64,000 nt of DNA from an uncultured Pelagibacteraceae bacterium (GCA_902537555.1 CACBBR010000003.1:1-64000); one strand, 5' to 3'; shown: positions 11,202-21,353, counted from the first letter of the stretch. Translations and numbers: made by a program. The notes: generated by a model from the letters alone, not told the origin.

Positions 11202-12053
11202 ATGATTATATGGCTAGCATCATACCCTAAGAGTGGCAACACATGGGTTAGATCTTTTATATCCTCAATTTTATTTACGAAGGATGGTGATGTTGATTTA
11301 TCTAAGCTTGAAAATATATGTCAATTTCCTCTCCGATCGCAATTTAATAATTATATTGATGATCTACAGGATGTTAAAAAAGTTTACCAAAATTGGTCAA
11401 ATGTCCAAAATTATATGAACCTTGATAACAAAATTAAATTTTTAAAAACTCATCATGTTAATTGTAAAATTGAAAATTTTGAGTTTACAGATGATAATAA
11501 TTCATTAGGGGTAATTTATATAGTAAGAGATCCAAGAAATGTTGCATGCTCAGTCAAAAATCACTTTTCTTTAGAAAATTATGATGATGTAAAAGATTTT
11601 TTATTTAGAGAACACAATTGGCTAGGAATTATTACAGATAAGAAAATGAAACCTTTAGATAATAAAATACCAACACTAATAAGTTCTTGGAAAACAAATT
11701 ACTTATCTTGGAAAAATAAAACAAAAAATTATCTTCTTATAAAATATGAAAATTTACTAGAAAATCCATATCTAGAATTTGGAAAAATTTCTAGATATTT
11801 AGAAAATCATTTAAATGTTAAATTTGATGAAAAAAAAATAAAAAAAGCTATTGAAACATGTTCTTTTAGAAACTTACAAAAGCTAGAAACAGATGGAAAA
11901 TTTAAAGAACAAACAGTTGATAAACAAAATAAAAGTGTGAAATTTTTTCATTTAGGTCCTGAGAACAACTGGAAAAAAATTTTAGACAAAAATATTTCAA
12001 GGGAAATCGAAAATAAATTTAAAGCAGAAATGGAAGAATTAGGTTATTTATGA
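11202..12053 (+). CDS. Sulfotransferase family protein, tandem copy 4
   Basis: '[18 protein letters not shown]', '[11 protein letters not shown]'; start codon directly abuts previous stop codon; 3' end overlaps convergent rho. Confidence 0.88.
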   Translation: MIIWLASYPKSGNTWVRSFISSILFTKDGDVDLSKLENICQFPLRSQFNNYIDDLQDVKKVYQNWSNVQNYMNLDNKIKFLKTHHVNCKIENFEFTDDNNSLGVIYIVRDPRNVACSVKNHFSLENYDDVKDFLFREHNWLGIITDKKMKPLDNKIPTLISSWKTNYLSWKNKTKNYLLIKYENLLENPYLEFGKISRYLENHLNVKFDEKKIKKAIETCSFRNLQKLETDGKFKEQTVDKQNKSVKFFHLGPENNWKKILDKNISREIENKFKAEMEELGYL

Positions 12054-13319
12054 GGGCTTATTCATTGAATTAAAGAATTCAGCATTATTCTTTGTTGTCT
12101 TTAATTTTGAATTAATAAAATCAATAGCATCCATAGACCCCATAGGAGCAATAATTCTTCTTAATACATTCATTTTTTGTAAATCATTTTTATCAAAAAT
12201 TAGTTCTTCTCTCCTTGTTCCTGATTTAGTTATATCTATTGCAGGAAATATTCTTTTTTCTGAAATTTTTCTATCTAAGATAGTTTCACTATTTCCAGTA
12301 CCTTTGAATTCTTCAAAAATTACTTCATCCATTCTACTTCCTGTATCAATTAGTGCTGTTGCAATAATTGTTAATGAGCCACCTTCTTCAATATTTCTAG
12401 CTGCTCCAAAAAATCTTTTTGGTCTTTGAAGAGCGTTAGCATCTACTCCTCCTGTTAATACTTTACCAGAACTTGGAACAACAGCATTGTAAGCTCTTCC
12501 TAATCTCGTGATAGAGTCTAATAAAATTACTACATCTTTTTTATGCTCAGTTAGTCTTTTAGCTTTTTCAATTACCATTTCAGCAACTGCTACATGACGT
12601 TGTGCCGGTTCATCAAAAGTTGAGCTTATCACTTCACCTTTTACCGTTCGCTGCATATCTGTTACTTCCTCGGGTCTTTCATCTATTAATAGAACCATTA
12701 AATAACATTCTGGATGATTTGCTGTTATAGAGTTTGCAATACTTTGTAATATCATTGTTTTTCCAGCCTTTGGAGGAGAAATAATTAAAGATCTTTGACC
12801 CTTCCCAATAGGACTCACTAAATCAATTAATCTTGGAGTTAAGTCAGTTTTTTTTTCAATTTTATTTGACTCTATTTCCATTCCTAATTGTTTATTTGGA
12901 TAAAGAGGAGTTAGGTTATCAAATGCTATTTTATGTTTAAATTTATCTGGCTCTTCAAAATTTATTTTGCTTACTTGAAGAAGTGCAAAATATCTTTCGC
13001 CATCTTTTGGAGATCTAATAGGGCCTTCTACAGTATCACCAGTTCTTAGACCAAATCTTCTAATTTGACTCGGACTTACATAAATATCGTCAGCTCCGGG
13101 TAAATAATTTGACTCCATTGCTCTTAGGAAACCAAAACCATCTTGGAGTAATTGTAAAACTCCTCCACCAGTTATTTCTTCTCCTTTTTCTGCAAGCTTT
13201 TTTAAAATTGCAAAATAAATTTCTTGTCTTCTTAATGTGCTAGCGTTTTCTATGCCAAGTTTTTCAGCTTCAGTGATCAACTTTTCAGAGCTTTTTTCTT
13301 TTAGTTCTTGGATGTTCAT
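12048..13319 (-). CDS. rho: Transcription termination factor Rho
   Basis: '[25 protein letters not shown]', '[16 protein letters not shown]', '[12 protein letters not shown]'. Confidence 0.98.
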   Translation of the reverse strand: MNIQELKEKSSEKLITEAEKLGIENASTLRRQEIYFAILKKLAEKGEEITGGGVLQLLQDGFGFLRAMESNYLPGADDIYVSPSQIRRFGLRTGDTVEGPIRSPKDGERYFALLQVSKINFEEPDKFKHKIAFDNLTPLYPNKQLGMEIESNKIEKKTDLTPRLIDLVSPIGKGQRSLIISPPKAGKTMILQSIANSITANHPECYLMVLLIDERPEEVTDMQRTVKGEVISSTFDEPAQRHVAVAEMVIEKAKRLTEHKKDVVILLDSITRLGRAYNAVVPSSGKVLTGGVDANALQRPKRFFGAARNIEEGGSLTIIATALIDTGSRMDEVIFEEFKGTGNSETILDRKISEKRIFPAIDITKSGTRREELIFDKNDLQKMNVLRRIIAPMGSMDAIDFINSKLKTTKNNAEFFNSMNKPS

Positions 13320-13378
13320 TTATGGAAGTTTTTATTAAAGATGTGATAAATATATATACTGATATAAAAATTTCAACC

Positions 13379-13813
13379 CTAGATAGGCTTAAAAACTACA
13401 ATGAAAACAATAAAAATAAGCAAAACTGTAGGTATCTCATTGATAATTCTATAAAATTTCGATGATTTTTTGTTTTCTTTCAATTTAAGTAAACGCATGC
13501 ATTTGCCAAGATATTCATGATAGATAGTCAAAATTACAACAAAAATGATTTTAAGTTGAACCCACAAATAAGCAAAACTTTCGATACCATTAATCCAAAT
13601 TAAAATTATTCCAAAAAGCCATGATAAAATCATAGCTGGTCTCATTATATAATTGTAAAGCTTTCTTTCCATTGTCTCAAAGATTTCTGTAGCTTGTTCT
13701 TTTTCAAAGTTTTCTACATGATAAACAAATATTCTTGGTAAATATAATAGTCCAGCCATCCAAGAAATAACCGCAATTAAGTGAAGAGATTTAAATAATA
13801 GATATCCACTCAT
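13379..13813 (-). CDS. hemJ: Protoporphyrinogen oxidase HemJ-like membrane protein
   Basis: 'KSLHLIAVISWMAGLLYLPRIFVYHVE', directly downstream of hemH. Confidence 0.88.
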   Translation of the reverse strand: MSGYLLFKSLHLIAVISWMAGLLYLPRIFVYHVENFEKEQATEIFETMERKLYNYIMRPAMILSWLFGIILIWINGIESFAYLWVQLKIIFVVILTIYHEYLGKCMRLLKLKENKKSSKFYRIINEIPTVLLIFIVFIVVFKPI

Positions 13814-13816
13814 AAG

Positions 13817-14809
13817 TTATAAGTTTTTTGTAACTAGATGTTTTAACAATAAAATATGATCCTCACTATCATTCAAACATGGTACCATTTCAAAATTATC
13901 ACCTCCTGATTTGATAAAACTTTCTTTTCCTTGTATCGATATTTCTTCTAAGGTTTCTACACAATCAGATGAAAATCCTGGGCAAATAACCAAAATATTT
14001 TTTTTACCTTCTTTAGGTAGAGTCTCGAAAGTTTTATCTGTGTAAGGTTGCAACCACTCTTGTGGACCAAATCTAGATTGAAAAGTAGTCTTGATTTCAA
14101 TATCTGAATACTGTTCTGAAATCAATCTGGTAGTTTTATGGCAATAACAATGATAAGGATCACCTTTATCAAAATATTTTTTTGGAATTCCATGATAAGA
14201 CGCAATTATTAAATCAGGCTTCCAATTAATTTCACTTATCTTTTTCAAAATACTATTTTTAATCGCCTCAATGTATAATGGTTCAGACTCATAATGAGGT
14301 ATTATTTTAAGATTTGGTTGCCACCTCATTTTCATTAAAGTTCTATAAACTTCATCACAAACTGTTGCTGTTGTTGCGGCAGCATATTGAGGATAAAGTG
14401 GGAGTATAATTAAATTTTCACAACCCTTTTTTTGAAGACCATGAATTTTAGCTTTAATACTTGGATTTCCATATCTCATAGCAAAATCTACAATTAAATC
14501 TTCATTGCTAATTTTATCAGATAGTTTTTCTGCTTGCCTTTCTGTAAAATATCTTAAAGGAGACATATTTTTATCTTCCATCCATATTTCTTTATAAGCT
14601 TTAGCTGTTTTGGAAGGTCTAAAGGTAAGTATAAATAAGTTAAGTATTACTTGCCAAATTAAGGGATTAACTTCAATTACTCGTCTGTCTGACAAGAATT
14701 CTTTTAAATACTTCCTGATATCCAACCAGCTCGTTGAATCAGGTGTACCAAGATTAACAATTAAAATACCTGTTTTGCCATAATTAATTTTTGGATGGTC
14801 TGGTGTCAT
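13817..14809 (-). CDS. hemH: Ferrochelatase
   Basis: 'GILIVNLGTPDS', 'SYHGIPKKYFDKGDPYHCYCHKTTRLI', 'FQSRFGPQEWLQPYTD'. Confidence 0.97.
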   Translation of the reverse strand: MTPDHPKINYGKTGILIVNLGTPDSTSWLDIRKYLKEFLSDRRVIEVNPLIWQVILNLFILTFRPSKTAKAYKEIWMEDKNMSPLRYFTERQAEKLSDKISNEDLIVDFAMRYGNPSIKAKIHGLQKKGCENLIILPLYPQYAAATTATVCDEVYRTLMKMRWQPNLKIIPHYESEPLYIEAIKNSILKKISEINWKPDLIIASYHGIPKKYFDKGDPYHCYCHKTTRLISEQYSDIEIKTTFQSRFGPQEWLQPYTDKTFETLPKEGKKNILVICPGFSSDCVETLEEISIQGKESFIKSGGDNFEMVPCLNDSEDHILLLKHLVTKNL

Positions 14810-15807
14810 TTAAAATTTCTTACAATCTTGATTAGTTCCTCAACCATTTCAATTTTAGTCTCAGGAAGTATTCCGTGACCTAAATTAAAAATGTATGGGT
14901 GGTCTTTAAAAACACCAAGATATTTTTCAACTTCTACTTTAAGGGTTTTTTGATCAGTTAGTAATATTTTTGGATCAAGACCGCCTTGTATTGGTATTTT
15001 GATTTCATTTACTATTTTCTTTGGGTCAACATCGTAATCTATGTTAACAGCGTCTGGTTTTACAATTTCACAAAAATTTTTATAATCTTTAATACCTCTT
15101 GGAAAACAAATAACAGGAACTCCCAGTTTTTTTATATAATCTACAATATTAAGGGTAGGTACATAAATATATTCTGGGATTTTATCTTGTAATAATCCAG
15201 CCCAACTATCAAAAATTTGAATAACTTGAGCTCCGGCCTCAATTTGATTTTTTATATGAAGTTTTAAGAATTTCTCTATTATTCCTAGTAATCTATTAAT
15301 TAAAAAATCATCTTTAAAGAATTCACCCGATAAACCTTTTTTAGGAGAAGATTTATTAATCATGTAAACTAGTATTGTCCAAGGAGCTCCAACAAATCCA
15401 ATCATATCCCTATTGCTCATTAAAGGGTCTTTAGACGTTTTTTCGATTGCTTTATAAACTTTATAAATTTTTTCAGTAAAACTTACTTCATCGACATTTT
15501 TTATTCTTTCTAGATCTATATCTCCTAATTTGGGTCCAAAATTTTTTTCAAATTCTACTTTTTGACCAAGACCATAGGGTAACATTAAAATATCTGAAAA
15601 TATTACAGCTCCGTCAAATCCAAATCTTTTAATAGGTTGAAGAGTAATTTCTGATGCCAAATCGCTATTTAGACAAAGTCTGATAAAGTCTTGGTTTTCT
15701 TTTCTAATTTCTCTAAATTCTGGAAGATATCTTCCTGCTTGTCTCATTAACCATATAGGATTTGACTTAGTATCTTTATTTTTAATACAGTTAGTTAAGG
15801 GACTCAT
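14806..15807 (-). CDS. hemE: Uroporphyrinogen decarboxylase
   Basis: 'PIWLMRQAGRYLPEFREIR', 'FSDILMLPYGLGQ', 'FNLGHGILPET'. Confidence 0.97.
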   Translation of the reverse strand: MSPLTNCIKNKDTKSNPIWLMRQAGRYLPEFREIRKENQDFIRLCLNSDLASEITLQPIKRFGFDGAVIFSDILMLPYGLGQKVEFEKNFGPKLGDIDLERIKNVDEVSFTEKIYKVYKAIEKTSKDPLMSNRDMIGFVGAPWTILVYMINKSSPKKGLSGEFFKDDFLINRLLGIIEKFLKLHIKNQIEAGAQVIQIFDSWAGLLQDKIPEYIYVPTLNIVDYIKKLGVPVICFPRGIKDYKNFCEIVKPDAVNIDYDVDPKKIVNEIKIPIQGGLDPKILLTDQKTLKVEVEKYLGVFKDHPYIFNLGHGILPETKIEMVEELIKIVRNFK

Positions 15808-16091
15808 ATAAATAGATATATATTATTTACTTTATTAGTATTATGTATTGTGAATAACGTAAATTAGTCAATTTCCACACTTAATTAACTAATTATCAAC
15901 AATTTTTATCTTAAATAAATAAGATAATTAAGGGATAATTTAATAATCTTTATATTTTATATACAATTTGAATAACTATGATCTAAATTTATAATTCAGT
16001 TAATTTTATATGAAAAATACTAACTTCTATTAGTTCAAAGAATAAATCTGCATTTTTCTTATTTTACTAATAGTTTATAAACATCTTATAC
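15808..16091. other. Putative chromosomal replication origin (oriC), hemE-ppsR intergenic region
   Basis: 284 bp AT-rich non-coding divergent gap; DnaA-box match TTATTCACA (reverse strand, 15849-15857), near-box TTATCAACA (15893-15901), weaker TTATTCAAA (reverse, 15967-15975); same flanking genes as Caulobacter Cori (hemE and the DUF299 gene). Confidence 0.68.
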
Positions 16092-16919
16092 ATGAGAAAC
16101 TTATACCAAATTTACTTAATATCTGATTCTACTGGAGAGACACTGGATAGGATTTTTTTGGCGTTAAAGGCTCAATTTCCTAATTTTGAGTATGAAACTA
16201 ATCACTTTTCTTTTACTCGTACTGAAAGTCAAACTTTGAGTATATTAAAACAAGCTAAGAAAGATGAAAATTCTATAATTCTATATACAATAGTTAATAG
16301 TAAGCTTGCAAAGTATCTTGTAGAAAAAGCTTATGAGAGAGAAATACCATGTTTTGGTGTTCTAGGAGATTTAATATTAAATTTTTCAAAAGTTCTTAAC
16401 CAAAAAGCTTCGCATCAACCGAGCGGTCAACACATTTTAAATGAAGAATACTACGATAGAATTGAAGCTATTCAATTTACTATGAATCATGATGATGGTA
16501 ATCAAACTGATGATATAGAAAAATCCGATATCATTCTGCTAGGAGTAAGCAGGACAAGTAAAACTCCAACAGCCATTTATTTAGCTAATAGAGGTTTTAA
16601 AACTTCAAATATCCCATTAGTAAATAAAAATTCAATTCCGTCAAAGGTTACAGAAAAAAATTTTTCTCCCTGTGTTGTCGGTTTAGTGACTGAAGCTGAG
16701 AGATTATATGATTTAAGAAAAAATAGATTAAACTCTCTTAAAGAAGATCAAAATAGTGAGTACGTAAATATAGATAAAATTAGGGATGAATTAAATAGTT
16801 CTAAAAAAATATTTAAAGAAAATAATTGGCCTACAATAGATGTAACTAGAAAATCAGTTGAAGAAACAGCAGCATCTGTAATTAAAATTTATGAAATTAA
16901 AAATAAAAAAAATGCCTAA
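16092..16919 (+). CDS. ppsR: Pyruvate, phosphate dikinase regulatory protein (DUF299 family kinase/pyrophosphorylase)
   Basis: 'IYLISDSTGETLDRI', 'LLGVSRTSKTPTAIYLANRGFKTSNIPLV'. Confidence 0.95.
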   Translation: MRNLYQIYLISDSTGETLDRIFLALKAQFPNFEYETNHFSFTRTESQTLSILKQAKKDENSIILYTIVNSKLAKYLVEKAYEREIPCFGVLGDLILNFSKVLNQKASHQPSGQHILNEEYYDRIEAIQFTMNHDDGNQTDDIEKSDIILLGVSRTSKTPTAIYLANRGFKTSNIPLVNKNSIPSKVTEKNFSPCVVGLVTEAERLYDLRKNRLNSLKEDQNSEYVNIDKIRDELNSSKKIFKENNWPTIDVTRKSVEETAASVIKIYEIKNKKNA

Positions 16920-17496
16920 CATTATTTTAGCCTCAAAAAGCAAGGTAAGAAAAGAAATATTAGACAATCACAACATCAATTGTAATGTTGAAGTATCAAA
17001 TGTTGACGAGGATCCAATAAAAAAAAGTCTATTAAAAGAGGGAGCTTCGCCTGAAATTATTTCTAAAAATCTTGCAGAATTAAAAGCAAATAAGATTAGT
17101 CAAAAAATTAATAATACTCTAGTTTTAGGAGCAGATAGCGTAATCGATCTGACTGGGGAATTAATATCAAAACCAGAAAGCAGGGAAGAGGCTTTAAACA
17201 TTTTAAAAAAACTTAATGGAAAAAAACACTCTTTGATTAGTTCGGTATGTATATCTAAAAATGGATCCATGGTTTGGAACTATACTGATAAAGCATACTT
17301 GACCATGAAGGATTTTTCTGAAAATGAATTAATCACTTATCTAAATAAGATAAGTGATGAAGCTTTGTATGCTTATAATGTTTATCAAATTGAGGGAGAA
17401 GGAAGAACTCTGTTTTCAAAAATTGATGGCGATGAAGACACTATAATGGGCTTACCTATTAAAAAAATTAAGGAATATCTAGAACTTCAAAAATGA
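16912..17496 (+). CDS. maf: Maf-like nucleotide pyrophosphatase
   Basis: 'NIILASKSKVRKEILDN', 'LVLGADSVIDLTGELISKP', 'EGEGRTLFSKIDGDEDTIMGLP'; start placed at second Met. Confidence 0.93.
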   Translation: MPNIILASKSKVRKEILDNHNINCNVEVSNVDEDPIKKSLLKEGASPEIISKNLAELKANKISQKINNTLVLGADSVIDLTGELISKPESREEALNILKKLNGKKHSLISSVCISKNGSMVWNYTDKAYLTMKDFSENELITYLNKISDEALYAYNVYQIEGEGRTLFSKIDGDEDTIMGLPIKKIKEYLELQK

Positions 17497-18491
17497 AAAA
17501 AATTCTACTGATTTTAGTCTTAGGATTTTTATCCGTAAGTTTTTCGTATGCAAAATCTATATCGCATAAAAAAGAAGAGAGATTTTGTCTACCAAAAGAT
17601 ATATCAAATGGATTTGGATGTGTTTGGAAAGTTGGTCACAGAACTATAGGAAATAAACATCAAATTCAAATAGTTTCAAAAAAAGATGGTCACCCTGTTA
17701 GGGATGGAAAACAAAGTATAAGATTTGAGGTTAGGCCCGGTGAGTGTGGAGGAACTTTTGATGGATCTAAAGTAAAAGGCGAAGGTGGATCCCAACCTAG
17801 CAATGATTGTGAAAGAGATCATAAGTCGGAAAGAGCAGAATTATATTCCAAGTATTTTAAATTAGGTGAAAAATGGTATTCGTGGTCAATCTATGTACCA
17901 GAAGGTCAAGAAAAATTTAGACCCGCGAGTTTAAAAATGGGACAGTTTCACTCAAAATTGCATAAGAAATATATTCAACAAGCTCACTTTGAGCATAATG
18001 ATGGAAAGTATACATTCAACAATGTGGTGTGTGGATCTGAATGTAAGAGCAGAAGCATTGATCCGGTTGGTAAATGGACTGACATACTTATTAATGTAAA
18101 TTGGTCAGATAAAGAAGATGGATTTTATAGAGTTTGGGCAAATGGAAAATTTATTTATGATGTAAAAGGACCAACTGTTTATGAAAATAAAAATAATGCC
18201 TATTTAAAGATTGGAATATATAGAAATGCTGTAAATAGACTGTGGAGCATGGGTAGAGACGGTGGTATCACAGTTGTTTACTATGATAACATTAATACAG
18301 GAGAAACAATGGAAAGTGTTTTAGGCAAATTAAACTATCCTATTGAATTAGAGTATAAAAAAAGTGAAAAAGAATTGTTACAAGAGGAATTAGCAATACT
18401 TAAAATAAAGATTAAAGAAAATAATGATCCAGAAATTTCTAGAAAAATACATAAGTTAAAAAGAAAATTAAAAAGACTGGAATTAAATTAA
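17493..18491 (+). CDS. Secreted polysaccharide lyase-like protein (heparin-lyase-I-like fold, PF14099-type)
   Basis: Signal peptide 'MKKILLILVLGFLSVSFSYA'; 'RFEVRPGECGG', 'KSERAELYSKYFKLGEKWYSWSIYVPEG', 'KWTDILINVNWS', 'YLKIGIYRN'. Confidence 0.72.
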   Translation: MKKILLILVLGFLSVSFSYAKSISHKKEERFCLPKDISNGFGCVWKVGHRTIGNKHQIQIVSKKDGHPVRDGKQSIRFEVRPGECGGTFDGSKVKGEGGSQPSNDCERDHKSERAELYSKYFKLGEKWYSWSIYVPEGQEKFRPASLKMGQFHSKLHKKYIQQAHFEHNDGKYTFNNVVCGSECKSRSIDPVGKWTDILINVNWSDKEDGFYRVWANGKFIYDVKGPTVYENKNNAYLKIGIYRNAVNRLWSMGRDGGITVVYYDNINTGETMESVLGKLNYPIELEYKKSEKELLQEELAILKIKIKENNDPEISRKIHKLKRKLKRLELN

Positions 18492-18495
18492 AAAA

Positions 18496-19287
18496 ATGAA
18501 AAAATTTCTTGTTATAGGAAACCCAATTGAACATTCTTTATCTCCAAAGTTGCATAATTATTGGATTAAATCTAATAATTTAAAAGCAGTTTACGATAAA
18601 AAAAAATTAGATATATCAGAATTAGAAAATTTAATTAAAGAAGTTAAAGAAAAAAAAATTGATGGAATTAACGTTACAGTTCCTTTTAAAAATTCTGTAA
18701 TTCCTTTTTTAGATAAACTATCCAATGAGGCTCAAAAAACACAATCAGTAAATACTATATACTTTAAGGATGGAATAGTAATAGGTCACAATACAGATAT
18801 AGAGGGATTTGAGCTGGCCATTAGACATACAAATTACGATATCGTTGGCAAAAATGTACTAATATTGGGCGCGGGAGGAGTTTCTCCATCAATAATTTTG
18901 GCTTTAAACAATCTGAATGTAAAAAAAATATTAATAAGCAACAGAACACATAGCAAAGCTGAAAATTTAAAAAAAATATTTAATGAAATTGAAATTATTA
19001 AGTGGGGAACATTTACAGATTTTGACATGATTGTTAATGCAACTAGTTTAGGTTTAAAAGAAGACGAAAATATTGATTTGGATTATTCAAAAATTGGTTC
19101 CGAAAAATTTTTTTATGATGTTATATACAATCCCTCTGAAACTAATTTCTTAAGATCTGCAAAAAAAAATGGAAATAAAATAGAAAATGGAAAAAGAATG
19201 TTTATTTATCAGGCCCAAGCATCTTTTAAAATTTGGAATAATCTAGAACCAAAAGTAGATAATAAAGTTATGGAGCTTTTAAATTGA
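18496..19287 (+). CDS. aroE: Shikimate dehydrogenase
   Basis: 'VIGNPIEHSLSPKLHNYW', 'GINVTVPFKNSVIPFLD', 'LILGAGGVSPSIILAL'. Confidence 0.96.
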   Translation: MKKFLVIGNPIEHSLSPKLHNYWIKSNNLKAVYDKKKLDISELENLIKEVKEKKIDGINVTVPFKNSVIPFLDKLSNEAQKTQSVNTIYFKDGIVIGHNTDIEGFELAIRHTNYDIVGKNVLILGAGGVSPSIILALNNLNVKKILISNRTHSKAENLKKIFNEIEIIKWGTFTDFDMIVNATSLGLKEDENIDLDYSKIGSEKFFYDVIYNPSETNFLRSAKKNGNKIENGKRMFIYQAQASFKIWNNLEPKVDNKVMELLN

Positions 19288-19871
19288 TTAAAGTTGGTAT
19301 TTTAGGTGACATAGGTTCAGGAAAAAGCTTTGTTGCAAAACAATTTGGTTATCCAGTCTTTAACGCAGATAAAGAAGTAAGTGATATCTACAAAAACGAT
19401 AAATCTTGTTACAAAAAAATTAAAAAAAAATTTCCAAAATTTATAAAGTCAAAAATTTTAAAAAAAAATGAGCTTGGAAATATAATTAAAGAAAATAAAC
19501 AAAATCTAAAAAAAATATCAGACATAGTGCATCCCATCGTTAGAAATAGAATGCATTTGTTCTTTAAAAAAAATAAAAGAAAAAAAATGGTTGTTTTAGA
19601 CATACCATTATTAGTTGAAAATAAATTATATGATAAAAACTTTTACTTAATTTTTGTACAATCAAAGAGAAATGAGATTAATAAAAGACTTAAAAAAAGG
19701 CCTTTTTATAATAAAAGTATTATTACTAGTCTAAGAAAATCCCAAAGATCTTTGGGTTATAAAAAGAAAATATCCAATTTTGTTATTAAAAACAATTTTA
19801 AACTTCTAAGCTTAAAAAAAAATATTAAAATGATTAAAAGAAAAATTTTAGATGAAAGAAATAGTTCTTGA
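19284..19871 (+). CDS. coaE: Dephospho-CoA kinase
   Basis: 'VGILGDIGSGKSFVAKQFGYPVFNADKEV', 'VVLDIPLLVENKL'. Confidence 0.94.
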   Translation: MIKVGILGDIGSGKSFVAKQFGYPVFNADKEVSDIYKNDKSCYKKIKKKFPKFIKSKILKKNELGNIIKENKQNLKKISDIVHPIVRNRMHLFFKKNKRKKMVVLDIPLLVENKLYDKNFYLIFVQSKRNEINKRLKKRPFYNKSIITSLRKSQRSLGYKKKISNFVIKNNFKLLSLKKNIKMIKRKILDERNSS

Positions 19872-20520
19872 TACTGAAACTACAGGGTTATCTGTAAGAG
19901 ATGGGCACCGAATTGTTGAAATTGGATGTATAGAGTTAGATAATTTAGTCCCAACAAAAAATATATTTCATGTTTATTTAAATCCTGAGAGAAAGGTATC
20001 GGAGAAAGCTTTGGAAGTTCATGGATATACCGATGAATTTTTATCAAATAAGAAAAAATTTATAGAAATTGCCGAAGATTTTCTATCTTTTATTAAGGAT
20101 AAAAAAATTATTATTCATAACGCAGAGTTTGATATTGGACATTTAAATAATGAATTATCTTTAATTGGTAAGAATAAAATTAACAACTCAAACGTAATCG
20201 ATACATTAGAGTTAGCTAGGAATAAATTTCCAGGATCTGGCATAAGTTTAGATGCGCTATGTAAAAGATTTAGAATCGATAATTCTAAAAGGGAAAAGCA
20301 TACTGCCTTAATAGATTGTGAGTTACTTTCAAAAGTTTACATTAATTTAATTGACCAAAAAGAACCTACATTGAATTTGGTTGAAAATATTGAAACTAAA
20401 TTTTCTTCTAATCAAAGCAAGATAGATTATTATAAAAAAATTATTCACCCATCAGAAGAGGAACTATCCAATCATAATGAATTTCTAAAAATTAATTTAA
20501 AAAAAAACTATTTTAATTAA
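19852..20520 (+). CDS. dnaQ: DNA polymerase III subunit epsilon (proofreading exonuclease)
   Basis: 'EIVLDTETTGLSVRDGHRIVEIGCIEL', 'IIHNAEFDIGHLNNEL', 'HTALIDCELLSKVYINL'. Confidence 0.95.
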   Translation: MKEIVLDTETTGLSVRDGHRIVEIGCIELDNLVPTKNIFHVYLNPERKVSEKALEVHGYTDEFLSNKKKFIEIAEDFLSFIKDKKIIIHNAEFDIGHLNNELSLIGKNKINNSNVIDTLELARNKFPGSGISLDALCKRFRIDNSKREKHTALIDCELLSKVYINLIDQKEPTLNLVENIETKFSSNQSKIDYYKKIIHPSEEELSNHNEFLKINLKKNYFN

Positions 20521-20935
20521 GTCTATTTTTATATAATTCCTCAAAATTAATTCTTTTTCCAAATTTCAAATCTGGCAGACCTGAATTTTTAAGAATTGTT
20601 AAGAACTTCTGCTCTAATTCTGGATAAATCTTTGTTTGTAAATCGCACAATACTATTTTTTCTAATTCATCTTTTTTAATTTTTAGATCTAATATATCAA
20701 TTACAGTAGCGTATTTAATTTGAAAAAATCCTGTTACTTTTTTTTTATTTGGATTTTCATAACTTAAGGTAGTGGCCACCTCTATCATTTTTTTTTTTAA
20801 AGGCTTTGAGTTTATATCTACTTTCATTTGAAAATCTGGTATTGTATTTCTAATTGTTAGTAGACTTTCAGGGCTAGGTATCTCTATTGATAGATCTTGT
20901 ATATAACTTACAATTATTTTATATTTATTTTCCAT
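20513..20935 (-). CDS. secB: Protein-export chaperone SecB
   Basis: 'SYIQDLSIEIPSPESL', 'VDINSKPL', context dnaQ/fxsA. Confidence 0.88.
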   Translation of the reverse strand: MENKYKIIVSYIQDLSIEIPSPESLLTIRNTIPDFQMKVDINSKPLKKKMIEVATTLSYENPNKKKVTGFFQIKYATVIDILDLKIKKDELEKIVLCDLQTKIYPELEQKFLTILKNSGLPDLKFGKRINFEELYKNRLN

Positions 20936-21353
20936 CTTTATCTTCTATATCTTCATATTCGCCTTCGATATAATTTTTCTTTTCAGGGTCACTTTTATTT
21001 TTAGTTGAATATTTTTTTGAGTATTTACTTAGAATAATTTTTCGAGTGAATGGAAAAACTAACATAATTCCTAACACATCTGTTGCAAAACCAGGCAATA
21101 TTAAAAGTATTGCAGCGAAAGCAATTGCTGCTCCAGAAACAATCTCGTAAAGAGGTAATTCATTTTTAATTAATTGAGACATTCCAGAACGCAATGTGTT
21201 AAAACCTTCATATCTTGCATACCAAACACCAGCAACTGCAGTTACTAGTATTAATAATATGGTGTTTAAAGCTCCTATTTGTGACCCAACTTTTATGAAT
21301 AAGTAGATTTCAATAAGAGGAATACCTAAAATTAGAAATATAGCTGTGTTCAT
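20925..21353 (-). CDS. fxsA: FxsA family membrane protein
   Basis: 'IPLIEIYLFIKVGSQIGALNTILLILVTAVAGVWYARYEG', 'LLILPGFATDVLGIMLVFPFTR'. Confidence 0.9.
   Translation of the reverse strand: MNTAIFLILGIPLIEIYLFIKVGSQIGALNTILLILVTAVAGVWYARYEGFNTLRSGMSQLIKNELPLYEIVSGAAIAFAAILLILPGFATDVLGIMLVFPFTRKIILSKYSKKYSTKNKSDPEKKNYIEGEYEDIEDKDGK

Noticed and set aside
11233-11418. 61-aa ORF ([11 protein letters not shown]...) within sulfotransferase copy 4
   Set aside because: Out-of-frame shadow of a strongly supported CDS
15895-15945. CtrA-type TTAA-N7-TTAA sites in the candidate origin
   Set aside because: The clearest pair (TTAAGGGATAATTTAA) has an 8-bp, not 7-bp, spacer, and TTAA is expected by chance in DNA this AT-rich
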